Below are positions 18,122 through 26,548 of a stretch of 43,706 nucleotides of DNA, one piece after another. The stretch is from an uncultured Rickettsiales bacterium (lineage in GTDB: Bacteria > Pseudomonadota > Alphaproteobacteria > Rickettsiales > Midichloriaceae). Positions within the stretch are counted from its first letter, which is position 1; every line of letters starts with the position of its first letter. The stretch is from NCBI GenBank assembly GCA_937996615.1, contig CALKVD010000042.1, positions 1-43,706 on the forward strand, given 5' to 3'. The notes under the pieces were generated by a model, which was not told where the DNA came from, ran no database searches, and was given only the letters and a program-made list of their open reading frames with translations. Made by a program: the position numbers and the translations under genes.

Positions 18122-19468
18122 TTACTCTGATTTTGCTTTAAAATTATAATCAATTGCAGCCGCTAATTTGGAATATGAAGAATCTAAATCCTCGCATTCA
18201 TCCGGTTTTTGTGAGATAAACGCGTCTAGTTTATCGTGATATTTAATTGCCAAGTCAACGTTTGGGTCGCTCCCTTTTTTATATGCCCCTATTCTTACCA
18301 TATCTTCCATATCGTCATATGTCGAAAGTAAAGCTTTGGCCGCCTTGATCATTTCGTTTTCTTGGTCAGTGTTACATTGCGGCATTGTTCTTGAGATACT
18401 TCGGATAACGTCGATTGCAGGATATACACCCCTTCCAGCAATCTTTCGGTCCAGCACTATGTGGCCATCTAGAATTCCTCGAACAGCGTCAGCAATTGGT
18501 TCGTTGTGATCATCACCCTCGACCAGAACACTAAACAAACCCGTAATCATTCCTTGTTCAGCCGTACCGGGACCGGCCCTTTCCAAAACCTTTGGTAATT
18601 CACTAAAAACGCTAGGAGTATATCCTCTCGTTGTCGGGGGTTCGCCACTCGCTAAGCCAATTTCTCTTTGCGCCGTTGCAAATCTTGTGATGCTGTCTAT
18701 CATGCATAACACATCCATCCCTAAATCCCTAAAATACTCGGCCAAGGTCATTGTTAGATAAGTTGCTTGTCGTCTTGTTAAAGCTGATTCGTCGGAAGTT
18801 GCAACAACAACAATAGCTTTTGCCAATCCTTCTTCTCCTAAATAATCTTCCAAAAATTCCTGGACCTCCCTACCTCTTTCGCCGATTAGGCCAATTATCT
18901 TAATATCGGCGTCAGAATATTTAGTAATCATTGCAAGCATCATCGATTTACCAACGCCAGAACCAGCAAAAATACCCATCCTCTGCCCCCTACAGCAGCT
19001 CAGAAATGTGTTGATCGCTCTTATACCCATATTAAGTTTTTTACCAACTCTTTGTCGCAAATTCGGTGGCGGTGGCGTCTCATAGAAGCGATATGACGTC
19101 ACACCGCTAGGTAATGGCCCCTTGTTATCTATAGGTTTGCCAAAAGCATTAATAACTCTCCCTAGCCATAAAATATTTGGATATACTGACTGAACCGACG
19201 CAATTAAAACAACTTCGCATCCAACTCCAATACCAATTGTTTGATCAAAAGGCATCAACAAAACAGTATTATTATTTACTCCTATAACATCAGCAAAGAC
19301 AAACTGGTTGGATCGAGTTTTTATTCTGCAACGCGATCCTATACTGCTATATTTTGCAAGTCCCTTTGCTTCAATCAATAATCCGCGAACAGCTGTAATA
19401 TATCCAATCACAAAATTCGATGGAATTGCTGCTATATCTGTAACTATATTGTGAATTTCATTTTGCAT
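18122..19468 (-). CDS. fliI: Flagellum-specific ATP synthase FliI
   Basis: FliI is the hexameric ATPase of flagellar type III export, homologous to F1-beta. At 448 aa it is normal length. Motifs include Walker A FAGSGVGKS, the GLIGERGREVQEFLED segment, Walker B VLCMIDSITRFA, the signature GEPPTTRGYTPSVFSELPKV and the GRGVYPAIDVIRSISR region. A virulence T3SS ATPase (SctN) is the only close alternative; flhA elsewhere in the window argues for flagella. It has no flagellar neighbours here and is convergent with uvrB. The ATG at 19468 fits the usual start. Confidence 0.93.
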   Translation of the reverse strand: MQNEIHNIVTDIAAIPSNFVIGYITAVRGLLIEAKGLAKYSSIGSRCRIKTRSNQFVFADVIGVNNNTVLLMPFDQTIGIGVGCEVVLIASVQSVYPNILWLGRVINAFGKPIDNKGPLPSGVTSYRFYETPPPPNLRQRVGKKLNMGIRAINTFLSCCRGQRMGIFAGSGVGKSMMLAMITKYSDADIKIIGLIGERGREVQEFLEDYLGEEGLAKAIVVVATSDESALTRRQATYLTMTLAEYFRDLGMDVLCMIDSITRFATAQREIGLASGEPPTTRGYTPSVFSELPKVLERAGPGTAEQGMITGLFSVLVEGDDHNEPIADAVRGILDGHIVLDRKIAGRGVYPAIDVIRSISRTMPQCNTDQENEMIKAAKALLSTYDDMEDMVRIGAYKKGSDPNVDLAIKYHDKLDAFISQKPDECEDLDSSYSKLAAAIDYNFKAKSE

Positions 19469-19692
19469 CTAAGACGATTTTTAATTTTTTAAAAGCTCCT
19501 ATTCCTAAATGTATATCTTTTTATTTCATATAAAACAAATATTTTTTCCCAAGTAAACTCAAGGCTTTGTAGTAAAATCTTAGTGAATTTTAGATGCTTT
19601 AGCGAATTTGTGCTGGCGTTTGAATACTGTTCATATTATAGTAACCTTTGGTAATAACTTAAATAGTAAAAATTTTAATTTAAAGTTTAAAA

Positions 19693-21411
19693 ATGCACGG
19701 AGCTCATAACATATCAGATATCTTGATTTTGCTTGCCTCCTCTATCTTTGTCGTAGTTTTTATGCATAAGATGAGAATGAGCCCCGTATTGGGCTATTTA
19801 ATCATTGGAGCAGTAGTAGGACAGAATGGACTGGGCTTGATTCGATATAATAGCGTCATAACCGCGATGTCTGAATTTGGAGTGATCTTTCTTTTATTTG
19901 TCATTGGTTTGGAATTGACCTTTGAAAGATTAATGAAAATGCGGTGGCAGATATTTGGATTGGGTGGCTTACAATTAGGGCTTACAGTAATGTTATTAGG
20001 TTTGAGTATAACCTATGCGTTTGACCTTAATCCTGTCGTCGGTTGGTTTTTGGGCGCAGCTCTTGCAATGTCATCAACAGCAATAGTACTGCAAGTTTTA
20101 AGTGAAAGCAAAAAACATAATACACAAGTTGGTAGAATATCTTTGTCGATTTTATTAATGCAAGATTTAGCAGTAGTACCACTCCTAGCTATTATCCCTA
20201 TACTATCTAGACACGATAGCAATATTGGCACAGCAATAGGTTGGACAGCGCTCAAAGCCATATCAGGAATCATAGTAATTACTATAGCAGGAAGAGTTTT
20301 CTTGCGACCATTTTTTTCGCTGATAGGTTCGGTAAAAAAAGATGAAATATATGTCAATACAGCTTTACTTGTGGTTTTAGGTGCTTCCTGGATTACCGCA
20401 GAAATAGATCTTTCACCTGCTATGGGTGCCTTTTTAGCTGGATTGTTAATAGCAGAAACTGAATATCGCAATAGAATCGAAGAAAGTATCATGCCGTTCC
20501 AAGGGTTATTTCTTGCCTTGTTTTTCTTCGCCGTTGGAATGTCAATAGATGGCAAATTTATTTTGGATAATTTTAGTAAAATTTTATTATTTGCTTTAGG
20601 TCTATTAATTATCAAAGGCTTGGTAATATTTGTACTTTGTAAAACATTTAAATATAGCTTGGGAACAACTATCCACTCAGCAATGCTTCTTTCACAAGGA
20701 GGTGAATTTGCTTTTATTTTACTAGGGCTATTGGTCCAGGACCATATTATAGACAACAAATTAGGTCAGTTTCTCCTAATGGTTGTAGCATGCAGCATGG
20801 CTATAACACCTGTCCTAGCATTAATTGGCTCAAAGATAGAAGATAGGTTCAGCGTTGATGAAGAATTTGACGAAAAACATGAATATAAAGGAGTTGTTGA
20901 TCTGGAAAATCATGTTATTATCGCTGGGTTTGGCAGAGTAGGACGAATTGTAGCCTATATGCTTTCACAAAAACAAGTTGACTATATCGCTCTTGATAGC
21001 AACGCGTCTCTAGTAAAAAAAGCCAGAACCCAAGGATTCCCGGTTTACCACGGCGACCTCTCCAGAGAAGAAACCCTTAAAGCAATCGGCGCTAATAGAG
21101 CAGCCGCAATTGTTCTTAGTATGAGCGATAAACTAGCAACAGCTAAAGCAACTAAGGGACTTCATCGCGAATTTCCAAACCTCCAAGTTATAGTAAGGGT
21201 AGAAGACTATAAACATGCTCATGCTGTTCAAAAACTAGGTGCAGTACTAACCGTTCCAAGCACCATTGAGATGGGGCTACAGCTTGGAGGTGCAGTATTT
21301 AAAACTCTAGATTTTACTGAAGAAGATTTAATAAACTTAAAAGATAAAATCCGCAAGAATGATTATCTTGCAATCTCCGAGGTTGAACTATTTAAGGGTG
21401 TGGCATCTTAG
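19693..21411 (+). CDS. KefB/KefC-type monovalent cation:proton antiporter (CPA2)
   Basis: This 572-aa inner-membrane antiporter has an N-terminal Na+/H+-exchanger domain of about 12 hydrophobic segments (~5-380). A cytosolic TrkA-N/RCK nucleotide-binding domain (~400-520) follows, with the Rossmann motif IIAGFGRVGRIVAYML. Conserved membrane motifs include FGVIFLLFVIGLEL, AALAMSSTAIVLQ and LSPAMGAFLAGLLIAETEYR. K+ efflux coupled to H+ entry and gated by nucleotide is known for KefB/C; ion choice here is inferred. The gene directly precedes nhaA on the same strand (79-nt gap), so the pair may be a cation/pH homeostasis unit. Confidence 0.9.
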   Translation: MHGAHNISDILILLASSIFVVVFMHKMRMSPVLGYLIIGAVVGQNGLGLIRYNSVITAMSEFGVIFLLFVIGLELTFERLMKMRWQIFGLGGLQLGLTVMLLGLSITYAFDLNPVVGWFLGAALAMSSTAIVLQVLSESKKHNTQVGRISLSILLMQDLAVVPLLAIIPILSRHDSNIGTAIGWTALKAISGIIVITIAGRVFLRPFFSLIGSVKKDEIYVNTALLVVLGASWITAEIDLSPAMGAFLAGLLIAETEYRNRIEESIMPFQGLFLALFFFAVGMSIDGKFILDNFSKILLFALGLLIIKGLVIFVLCKTFKYSLGTTIHSAMLLSQGGEFAFILLGLLVQDHIIDNKLGQFLLMVVACSMAITPVLALIGSKIEDRFSVDEEFDEKHEYKGVVDLENHVIIAGFGRVGRIVAYMLSQKQVDYIALDSNASLVKKARTQGFPVYHGDLSREETLKAIGANRAAAIVLSMSDKLATAKATKGLHREFPNLQVIVRVEDYKHAHAVQKLGAVLTVPSTIEMGLQLGGAVFKTLDFTEEDLINLKDKIRKNDYLAISEVELFKGVAS

Positions 21412-21490
21412 TTTCGATTATATAACGTCCAATATCCCTTAAACCTAAAAATGTAATAAACCCAATTTATATAAATTGATCTAGGTTGAA

Positions 21491-22642
21491 ATGAAAAAAA
21501 CAATAAAAATGATTCAAAATTGGGGCGATAGTGGCTTACTGCTTTTCTTAGCTTCTTTAATCGCAATTATTGTCGCTAATACTAACCTATATGATTTATA
21601 TTTGCAGTTTATATCTTTCAAGATTGGCTTGACCATTCGAGATATCGTCAATGATTTATTGATGGCAGTATTTTTCATGACAGTTGGTATCGAAATTAAA
21701 AAGGAAATGATCGAAGGCCATCTTGCTAGCATCAAACAAGTTGCTATGCCAATTATCGCTGCAACTGCTGGGGTTCTGGTCCCAATGGCTATTTATATAG
21801 CTCTTAACCATAACAGTTTAGATAAAATCAGAGGTTGGGCAATACCATCAGCTACAGATATTGCATTTACTCTTGGCGCAATTTCTTTACTTAAAAACTA
21901 CATTCCAACCAGTCTAAAAGTTTTTATTACCGCCCTTGCAATTATCGACGATCTCATAGCCGTTATTGTTATTGCAATATTTTATAATTCTAACCTGAAT
22001 TTATTTTATATAGGGTATGGTATATTATGTTTCGCTATTTTAATAATCCTGGGATACAAAAAAATCAGATGCCCCTATCTCTATCTAGCTCTAGGTATAA
22101 TTCTTTGGTGGTTAACATTTCGTTCTGGAATACATGCAACCATAGCTGGTGTTCTACTTGGGTTCGCATTACCATATAGAACCAAACAAAATCACAAAAA
22201 TCTTCCTAATATGATGGATCTTTTTCATGACAAAGCAAAGCCATATGTTACTTATTTGATTATTCCTATATTTGCTTTTACCAATAGTGACATAAATTTT
22301 AGCGATATTACATTAGATCATCTTTCAAATTCAGTAACTTTGGGCATTCTCTTGGGTCTGTTTATTGGAAAACAAGCTGGTATCTTTGGTGTCGTTTGGA
22401 TGATGATCAAAGCTAGGATGTGCGAAATTCCAAGTGGCGCAACCTATAAAAAAATATATGTTACATCTGTTCTATGCGGTATCGGTTTTACAATGAGCCT
22501 TTTTGTTGCTTTACTTGCGTTTCCTAACCAAAATGACTTGATCTTGGAAGCGAAAATTGGAATCTTCGCAGGTTCGTTTCTATCTTTGCTTTGGGCTTTG
22601 CTTGTTGCAAAATTGGATCAGCAAAAAAATCAAAAGACATAA
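21491..22642 (+). CDS. nhaA: Na+/H+ antiporter NhaA
   Basis: NhaA expels Na+ in exchange for two H+ and sets cytoplasmic pH and Na+ tolerance. The 383-aa polytopic protein shows the family's FFMTVGIEIKKEM and WAIPSATDIAFTLGA motifs. The ion-binding acidic pair lies in ALAIIDDLIAV (the DD corresponding to D163-D164 of E. coli NhaA), and VLCGIGFTMSLFVALLAF is near the C-terminus. ATG at 21491 is preceded by an AGG in ATCTAGGTTGAA at suitable spacing. Its end and the next gene's start are 22 nt apart, suggesting cotranscription with lolC/E. Confidence 0.95.
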   Translation: MKKTIKMIQNWGDSGLLLFLASLIAIIVANTNLYDLYLQFISFKIGLTIRDIVNDLLMAVFFMTVGIEIKKEMIEGHLASIKQVAMPIIAATAGVLVPMAIYIALNHNSLDKIRGWAIPSATDIAFTLGAISLLKNYIPTSLKVFITALAIIDDLIAVIVIAIFYNSNLNLFYIGYGILCFAILIILGYKKIRCPYLYLALGIILWWLTFRSGIHATIAGVLLGFALPYRTKQNHKNLPNMMDLFHDKAKPYVTYLIIPIFAFTNSDINFSDITLDHLSNSVTLGILLGLFIGKQAGIFGVVWMMIKARMCEIPSGATYKKIYVTSVLCGIGFTMSLFVALLAFPNQNDLILEAKIGIFAGSFLSLLWALLVAKLDQQKNQKT

Positions 22643-22664
22643 TACTGAATTAAATAGGCTACAA

Positions 22665-23981
22665 ATGATTAAATTAGATTTGATGATAGCAACCCGCTAC
22701 CTCAACACCAAACATAAAGATGGATTTATCTCAGTCATAAATATTTTTGCAGCTCTCGGTATAGCTTTGGGAGTCGCAACCTTGATTATAGTTATGTCAG
22801 TGATGAATGGTTATGAAAAAGAATTAATAGGTAAAATACTTGGTTTCAAGGGACATATAGCAATCATCAGTATGAATGATGAGATTAGTGACTATACAGC
22901 AATTAATCAAAAAATCAAAAATAATATTCAGCAAATAAAATTCACTGCTCCAGTTGTCAATGGTCAAGGTATGCTTAGTAGCAATGGTAGAGTTAGCGGC
23001 GTAATGGTCAAAGGAATGATTATAGATGATTTATTAAACAAACCAGAATTCGCACAATCTTTATACCTAGGATATAATAATGAATTACATAATCAAAATG
23101 ATGTTAATGGATTACGTCAATTTTTTACCCAAGGCAATCCAATATTACTAGGAGTTGAGCTAGCTAAAACACTTCATGTATCAGTAGGAGAAGAAGTAAA
23201 ATTAATTGCACCAAATACTTCCAGTACTATAATGGGAGCAGCGCCAAGAATCAAAACTTTTGTGGTGGCTGGAACTTTTGATACTGGAATGTATGAATAT
23301 AATGCTGGCATGGCATATATTCCTTTACGTTGGGGACAAATATTTTTCAATACCAATAATAAAGTTAATGAAATAGAAATTTCGCTCTATAATCTCAACG
23401 ATATTGAAAAAACTCAGAAAATTCTAACCCAGGTTTTAGCTGAATTTTCAAACCCTACAAATTCTCAAGATAATAATGATCTAATCATTGTTGATTGGAA
23501 ACAAACTAATCAATCTTTAGCTTCAGTTTTAAAAGTTGAGCAAAATGTTATGTTTATTATTCTTTCTCTTATCATTATGATTGCAGCATTTAATATTATC
23601 TCTAGCCTTGTGATTCTGGTCAAAGACAAAAGCAAAAGTATTGCAATTCTTAGAACAATGGGAAAAACAAAATCTTCGATTGCACGTATCTTTATTTTCT
23701 GTGGATTTGCAATAGGAATGATCGGTACAATTTTTGGTAGTACTATTGGCATAGTTTTTGCCTTGAATATAAATTCAATCAAAAATTGGCTAGAAAGTCT
23801 AATCGGGGTTAAAATGTTTGATCCTATGATTTATTTTCTCACCACAATGCCAGCCGATCTTTCTTATCAGCAAGTTGCAGTTGTAGTTACAATTTCTCTA
23901 TCGTTATCACTGCTTGCCACAATATATCCAGCGCTAAAGATATCGCGTATGTCAGCCAGTCAAATTCTCCGCCACGAGTAG
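22665..23981 (+). CDS. LolC/LolE-family lipoprotein-releasing ABC transporter permease
   Basis: LolC/E with LolD extracts mature lipoproteins from the inner membrane and hands them to LolA. The 438-aa product has a first membrane segment (~20-45, ALGIALGVATLIIVMSVMNGYE), a large periplasmic domain (~50-270), and three C-terminal segments typical of the FtsX/MacB fold (NVMFIILSLIIMIAAFNIIS onward). I start it at ATG 22665, because the residues from MIKLDLMIATRYL match the family's usual N-terminus and an AGG lies just upstream. Alphaproteobacteria often have a single LolC/E-type protein. No lolD follows; a decayed insertion element lies downstream instead. Confidence 0.9.
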   Translation: MIKLDLMIATRYLNTKHKDGFISVINIFAALGIALGVATLIIVMSVMNGYEKELIGKILGFKGHIAIISMNDEISDYTAINQKIKNNIQQIKFTAPVVNGQGMLSSNGRVSGVMVKGMIIDDLLNKPEFAQSLYLGYNNELHNQNDVNGLRQFFTQGNPILLGVELAKTLHVSVGEEVKLIAPNTSSTIMGAAPRIKTFVVAGTFDTGMYEYNAGMAYIPLRWGQIFFNTNNKVNEIEISLYNLNDIEKTQKILTQVLAEFSNPTNSQDNNDLIIVDWKQTNQSLASVLKVEQNVMFIILSLIIMIAAFNIISSLVILVKDKSKSIAILRTMGKTKSSIARIFIFCGFAIGMIGTIFGSTIGIVFALNINSIKNWLESLIGVKMFDPMIYFLTTMPADLSYQQVAVVVTISLSLSLLATIYPALKISRMSASQILRHE

Positions 23982-23994
23982 TAAATCTTATTCA

Positions 23995-24990
23995 GTATTG
24001 CTTTGGGGGCTTCGATCACCAAATAACTAGGCCCTATTAACACTATTGAATCATTTCTGCAATAGGGCAATATGGATAAAAGCTGTGAACATTAGCTCGC
24101 GTTTTTGAACCGAGAAAAAACGGGTTAGAACGCTTTAATCCTTCAAAAAAGATGCTCGATTTCATTGCGTTGTTTATAAAGGGATTTGTGATAGGTCCAT
24201 GGTTCAAAACGAGTTAGATTTTGTTGGAACAGCAAGCCGAAATGCAGTGACGGGAGGGACGCCCTCTTCATAAGCACGGAGCTCCATCGCGAGCTGGAAT
24301 TTCAATAATGCTTCCAATTTTTAAAGAAACGCTGCTGCCCATTTTGCTTATCATTGGCTTACAGCAGGCAAAACGTTAATCCAAGATGATCATTCGCAGC
24401 AACTATAGTAAATTTTTGTGTGGCTTACCTATAGAATTAATAATCTCTAAAATCTTAAGCTAGAGCTGTTGTGAGACGGAAAAGTTAGCAGAAATTCTAA
24501 GGATGCTCCTTCTCCCAAAACCGCTGCTTTATTCTGACGTACACGGGGGTTTGAGGGCGGATATTAGAAGCCACATTACCTAAAAATTTCCGTTTCGCAA
24601 CAACCTCAAGTTGTATATTATTAGCATTTCTGAGAATACTATTAATATAGTAACATCTAGATTATTTGACATACAAACATAAATTTAGTTTACCAAATGA
24701 GTTTTTGTGGTGAATGCCCCCATGATTTGCCGATGTATTGGTGGGTATTTTTTAAAAAGCTCTTACCGCATCTGGATCTATTTTGCTGCTGGTGCTGTCG
24801 GGCCCAAAGCATATGACCGGAAATTTGAATCAATTTTTTTGCAGACCAACAAATAACCGCTCTAGACCTCCCTTCTCAGCACACCTTTAAGGCGGGTATA
24901 AATCGTGTGCCAATTGCTAAATTCTCGCGGCAAATTCGATACTTTTCCGTTCCAACATTGCATGGAAAAGTAATGCTTAATCAGGTTATA
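23995..24990 (-). pseudogene. Decayed IS5-family transposase, interrupted by a MITE-like element
   Basis: On the minus strand, disrupted frames spell an IS5-type transposase. The N-terminal part (~24990-24693) reads PREFSNWHTIYTRLKG, then PDSTSSK with the expected first catalytic Asp (D of DST), then FTTKTHLV. After a foreign insert (24404-24692) it resumes with AANDHLGLTF. It continues to WTYHKSLYKQRNEIEHLF, which matches the E-region signature (YKxRNxIExxF) near the end. Several frameshifts and stops break it. Bounds are approximate. This is recognised by motif only. Confidence 0.75.
24404..24692 (+). mobile_element. MITE-like element, copy A (inserted in the transposase remnant)
   Basis: This is a non-coding element of about 285 bp, alignable with 31634-31932 over its whole length. 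The outer ends form inverted repeats (TAGTAAATTTTTGTG at 24406 against the complement of 24690: AACTAAATTTATG), with a TA dinucleotide on each side. Inside it is a second inverted pair (GCTGTTGTGAGAC at 24465-24477 and GTTTCGCAACAAC at 24592-24604, about 10 of 13 pairing). The transposase reading resumes across it between THLV and AAND, so the outer limits are well set. The two copies differ at many positions, so it is old. Confidence 0.7.
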
Positions 24991-25079
24991 CTGATTTTAA
25001 CTCAATGTTTCCATAAAATCAGCGTAACATATCTCTATAAGCAATAATAGTCTTAACACACTCTAGAAAAACTAGCACA

Positions 25080-25880
25080 CTATTTTTCACTAATTAGATC
25101 TACCATGCTATAGAGTTTTGTCGCTTCTTGTCTCAGCAAGAAACTTGCGGCTTTCGCTGCACCATGAGCAAATATATCGCGATCATTAGAATTGTGCTGC
25201 AACATTATGGTATCATGGCACCCCGATATTATGATACTATGCTCTCCCACAGCAGAACCTCCGCGTATAGAGTGTATATATATCTGATTATGTTGCCTTT
25301 TCTCACCGTTTTTTGTTGCTTCTCTACCAACAACGATCTTATAATTATCTCCACCAGATTTGGCAATATTCTCAGCCAGCATCAAAGAAGTCCCTGAAGG
25401 TACATCTTTTTTATCGCGATGATGGTGCTCAACTATTTCAACATCATAACCTTCACCCAATTTTTCTATTGCTGCACAAGCTAATGTATTCAATATATTA
25501 ACACCTAATGACATATTGGGGGAATAAAATATTCGCGTCATAGTTGCATATTCTGCCAATTTATCGAGCTGAGCTGAGTTCATCCCAGTAGTCCCACAAA
25601 CCATTGCAGTGTTTTTTAAAACACAAATATTAGCGAGTTTAGGCGATAATGTATATGAACTGAAATCTATAACTAAATCTATACCTTCCACAAAATTTTC
25701 TAGTTCTTGCTCAGTATATATGCTACCTGAGGTTGCTGGATATAAAGCAGCTAAATTTTGTTTAGCTTTTTCATCATGGACCAAAAGGCTGCTGACTTGA
25801 AACTCTTGACTGTTCTGAAGAACTCTAAAAATAGCTTCTCCCATTTTTCCCGCTGCTCCAGCAATACCAATTTTAAGCAT
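25080..25880 (-). CDS. dapB: 4-hydroxy-tetrahydrodipicolinate reductase
   Basis: DapB reduces the DapA product to tetrahydrodipicolinate with NAD(P)H in the lysine/meso-diaminopimelate pathway that feeds peptidoglycan. The N-terminal Rossmann motif GIAGAAGKMG, FSSYTLSPKLAN, CGTTGM, YSPNMSLGVN and the catalytic EHHHRDKKDVPSGTS segment are all present. The product is 266 aa from the ATG at 25880, preceded by a GAG-containing Shine-Dalgarno (TTTGAGAATT). A longer in-frame GTG at 25928 would add 16 residues unlike the family, so I did not use it. It lies 51 nt downstream of infC on the same strand. Confidence 0.95.
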   Translation of the reverse strand: MLKIGIAGAAGKMGEAIFRVLQNSQEFQVSSLLVHDEKAKQNLAALYPATSGSIYTEQELENFVEGIDLVIDFSSYTLSPKLANICVLKNTAMVCGTTGMNSAQLDKLAEYATMTRIFYSPNMSLGVNILNTLACAAIEKLGEGYDVEIVEHHHRDKKDVPSGTSLMLAENIAKSGGDNYKIVVGREATKNGEKRQHNQIYIHSIRGGSAVGEHSIIISGCHDTIMLQHNSNDRDIFAHGAAKAASFLLRQEATKLYSMVDLISEK

Positions 25881-25931
25881 AATTCTCAAATTTTTTGTTA
25901 TTGATATATTACAATCAACAGTTGACACAAA

Positions 25932-26441
25932 TCACTTCTCAGGTTTATCTCCACTCCTTGGTGCAATAATCATAAATATTTGCTTACCTTCTAATTTAGG
26001 TTCAACTTCGGGTCGACCTATTAATTCTAGGTCTTGCTTAAAGCGATTGATAATCTCAAAACCTACTTCATTATGGGTAATTTCTCTTCCTCTAAAAGCC
26101 AGGGAAAATTTCACCCTATTTCCATCTTTAATAAATTCAGTTGCTTTACGCAATTTGATCTCATAATCACCACGAGCTATGGTTGGGCGAACTTTGATCT
26201 CTTTAGTTTCCATTGATTTGCGTTTTTTCTTAGCTTCATTAAGCTTTTTCTGCTGTTCATATCGATATTTACTATAATCAATAATTTTGCACACCGGCGG
26301 CTCCGCATTCGGAGAAATTTCAACCAAGTCTAGCCCGCTGTTTCTAGCCCGATATAAAGCTTCTGGCACTGGAAAAACACCTACCATCTCGCCGTTTTGG
26401 TCTAGCAATCTGACCCTATTAGCTTGTATTTGTTCATTCAC
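25932..26441 (-). CDS. infC: Translation initiation factor IF-3
   Basis: IF-3 binds the 30S subunit, blocks premature 50S joining and checks start-codon/initiator-tRNA pairing. The N-domain (VNEQIQANRVRLL, GLDLVEISPNAEPPVCKIIDY), a Lys-rich linker (KKLNEAKKKRK), and the C-domain (KEIKVRPTIARGDYEIKLRKA, VKFSLAFRGREI) are complete, giving 169 aa from the GTG given here. That GTG has no spaced Shine-Dalgarno. A good one (AAGAGG, 26477-26482) sits just before in-frame ATT (26474) and ATA (26471) codons, which would add 10-11 residues. IF-3 genes classically begin at AUU for autoregulation, so the true start may be upstream. Confidence 0.93.
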   Translation of the reverse strand: MNEQIQANRVRLLDQNGEMVGVFPVPEALYRARNSGLDLVEISPNAEPPVCKIIDYSKYRYEQQKKLNEAKKKRKSMETKEIKVRPTIARGDYEIKLRKATEFIKDGNRVKFSLAFRGREITHNEVGFEIINRFKQDLELIGRPEVEPKLEGKQIFMIIAPRSGDKPEK

Positions 26442-26548
26442 CCTGGTTTGATTTTTATTGTGAGTATTTATAATGACCTCTTATTTTAATAGTTACTCGT
26501 TTTATATTATATAATGTATTCCATAAATCTTCAAATTCAAGATGCAAT

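Noticed and set aside
22557..22664. N-terminal extension of lolC/E overlapping nhaA
   Set aside because: The extension is nhaA sequence read in another frame; the ATG at 22665 matches the LolC/E N-terminus and has an AGG before it.
24404..24692. CRISPR or toxin-antitoxin explanation for the repeat in the 24-25 kb gene-free stretch
   Set aside because: There are no regularly spaced direct repeats or paired small ORFs; inverted ends and the second copy fit a mobile element better.
25881..25928. GTG start for dapB adding 16 residues
   Set aside because: The extra residues are unlike the family, and a GAG Shine-Dalgarno precedes the ATG at 25880.
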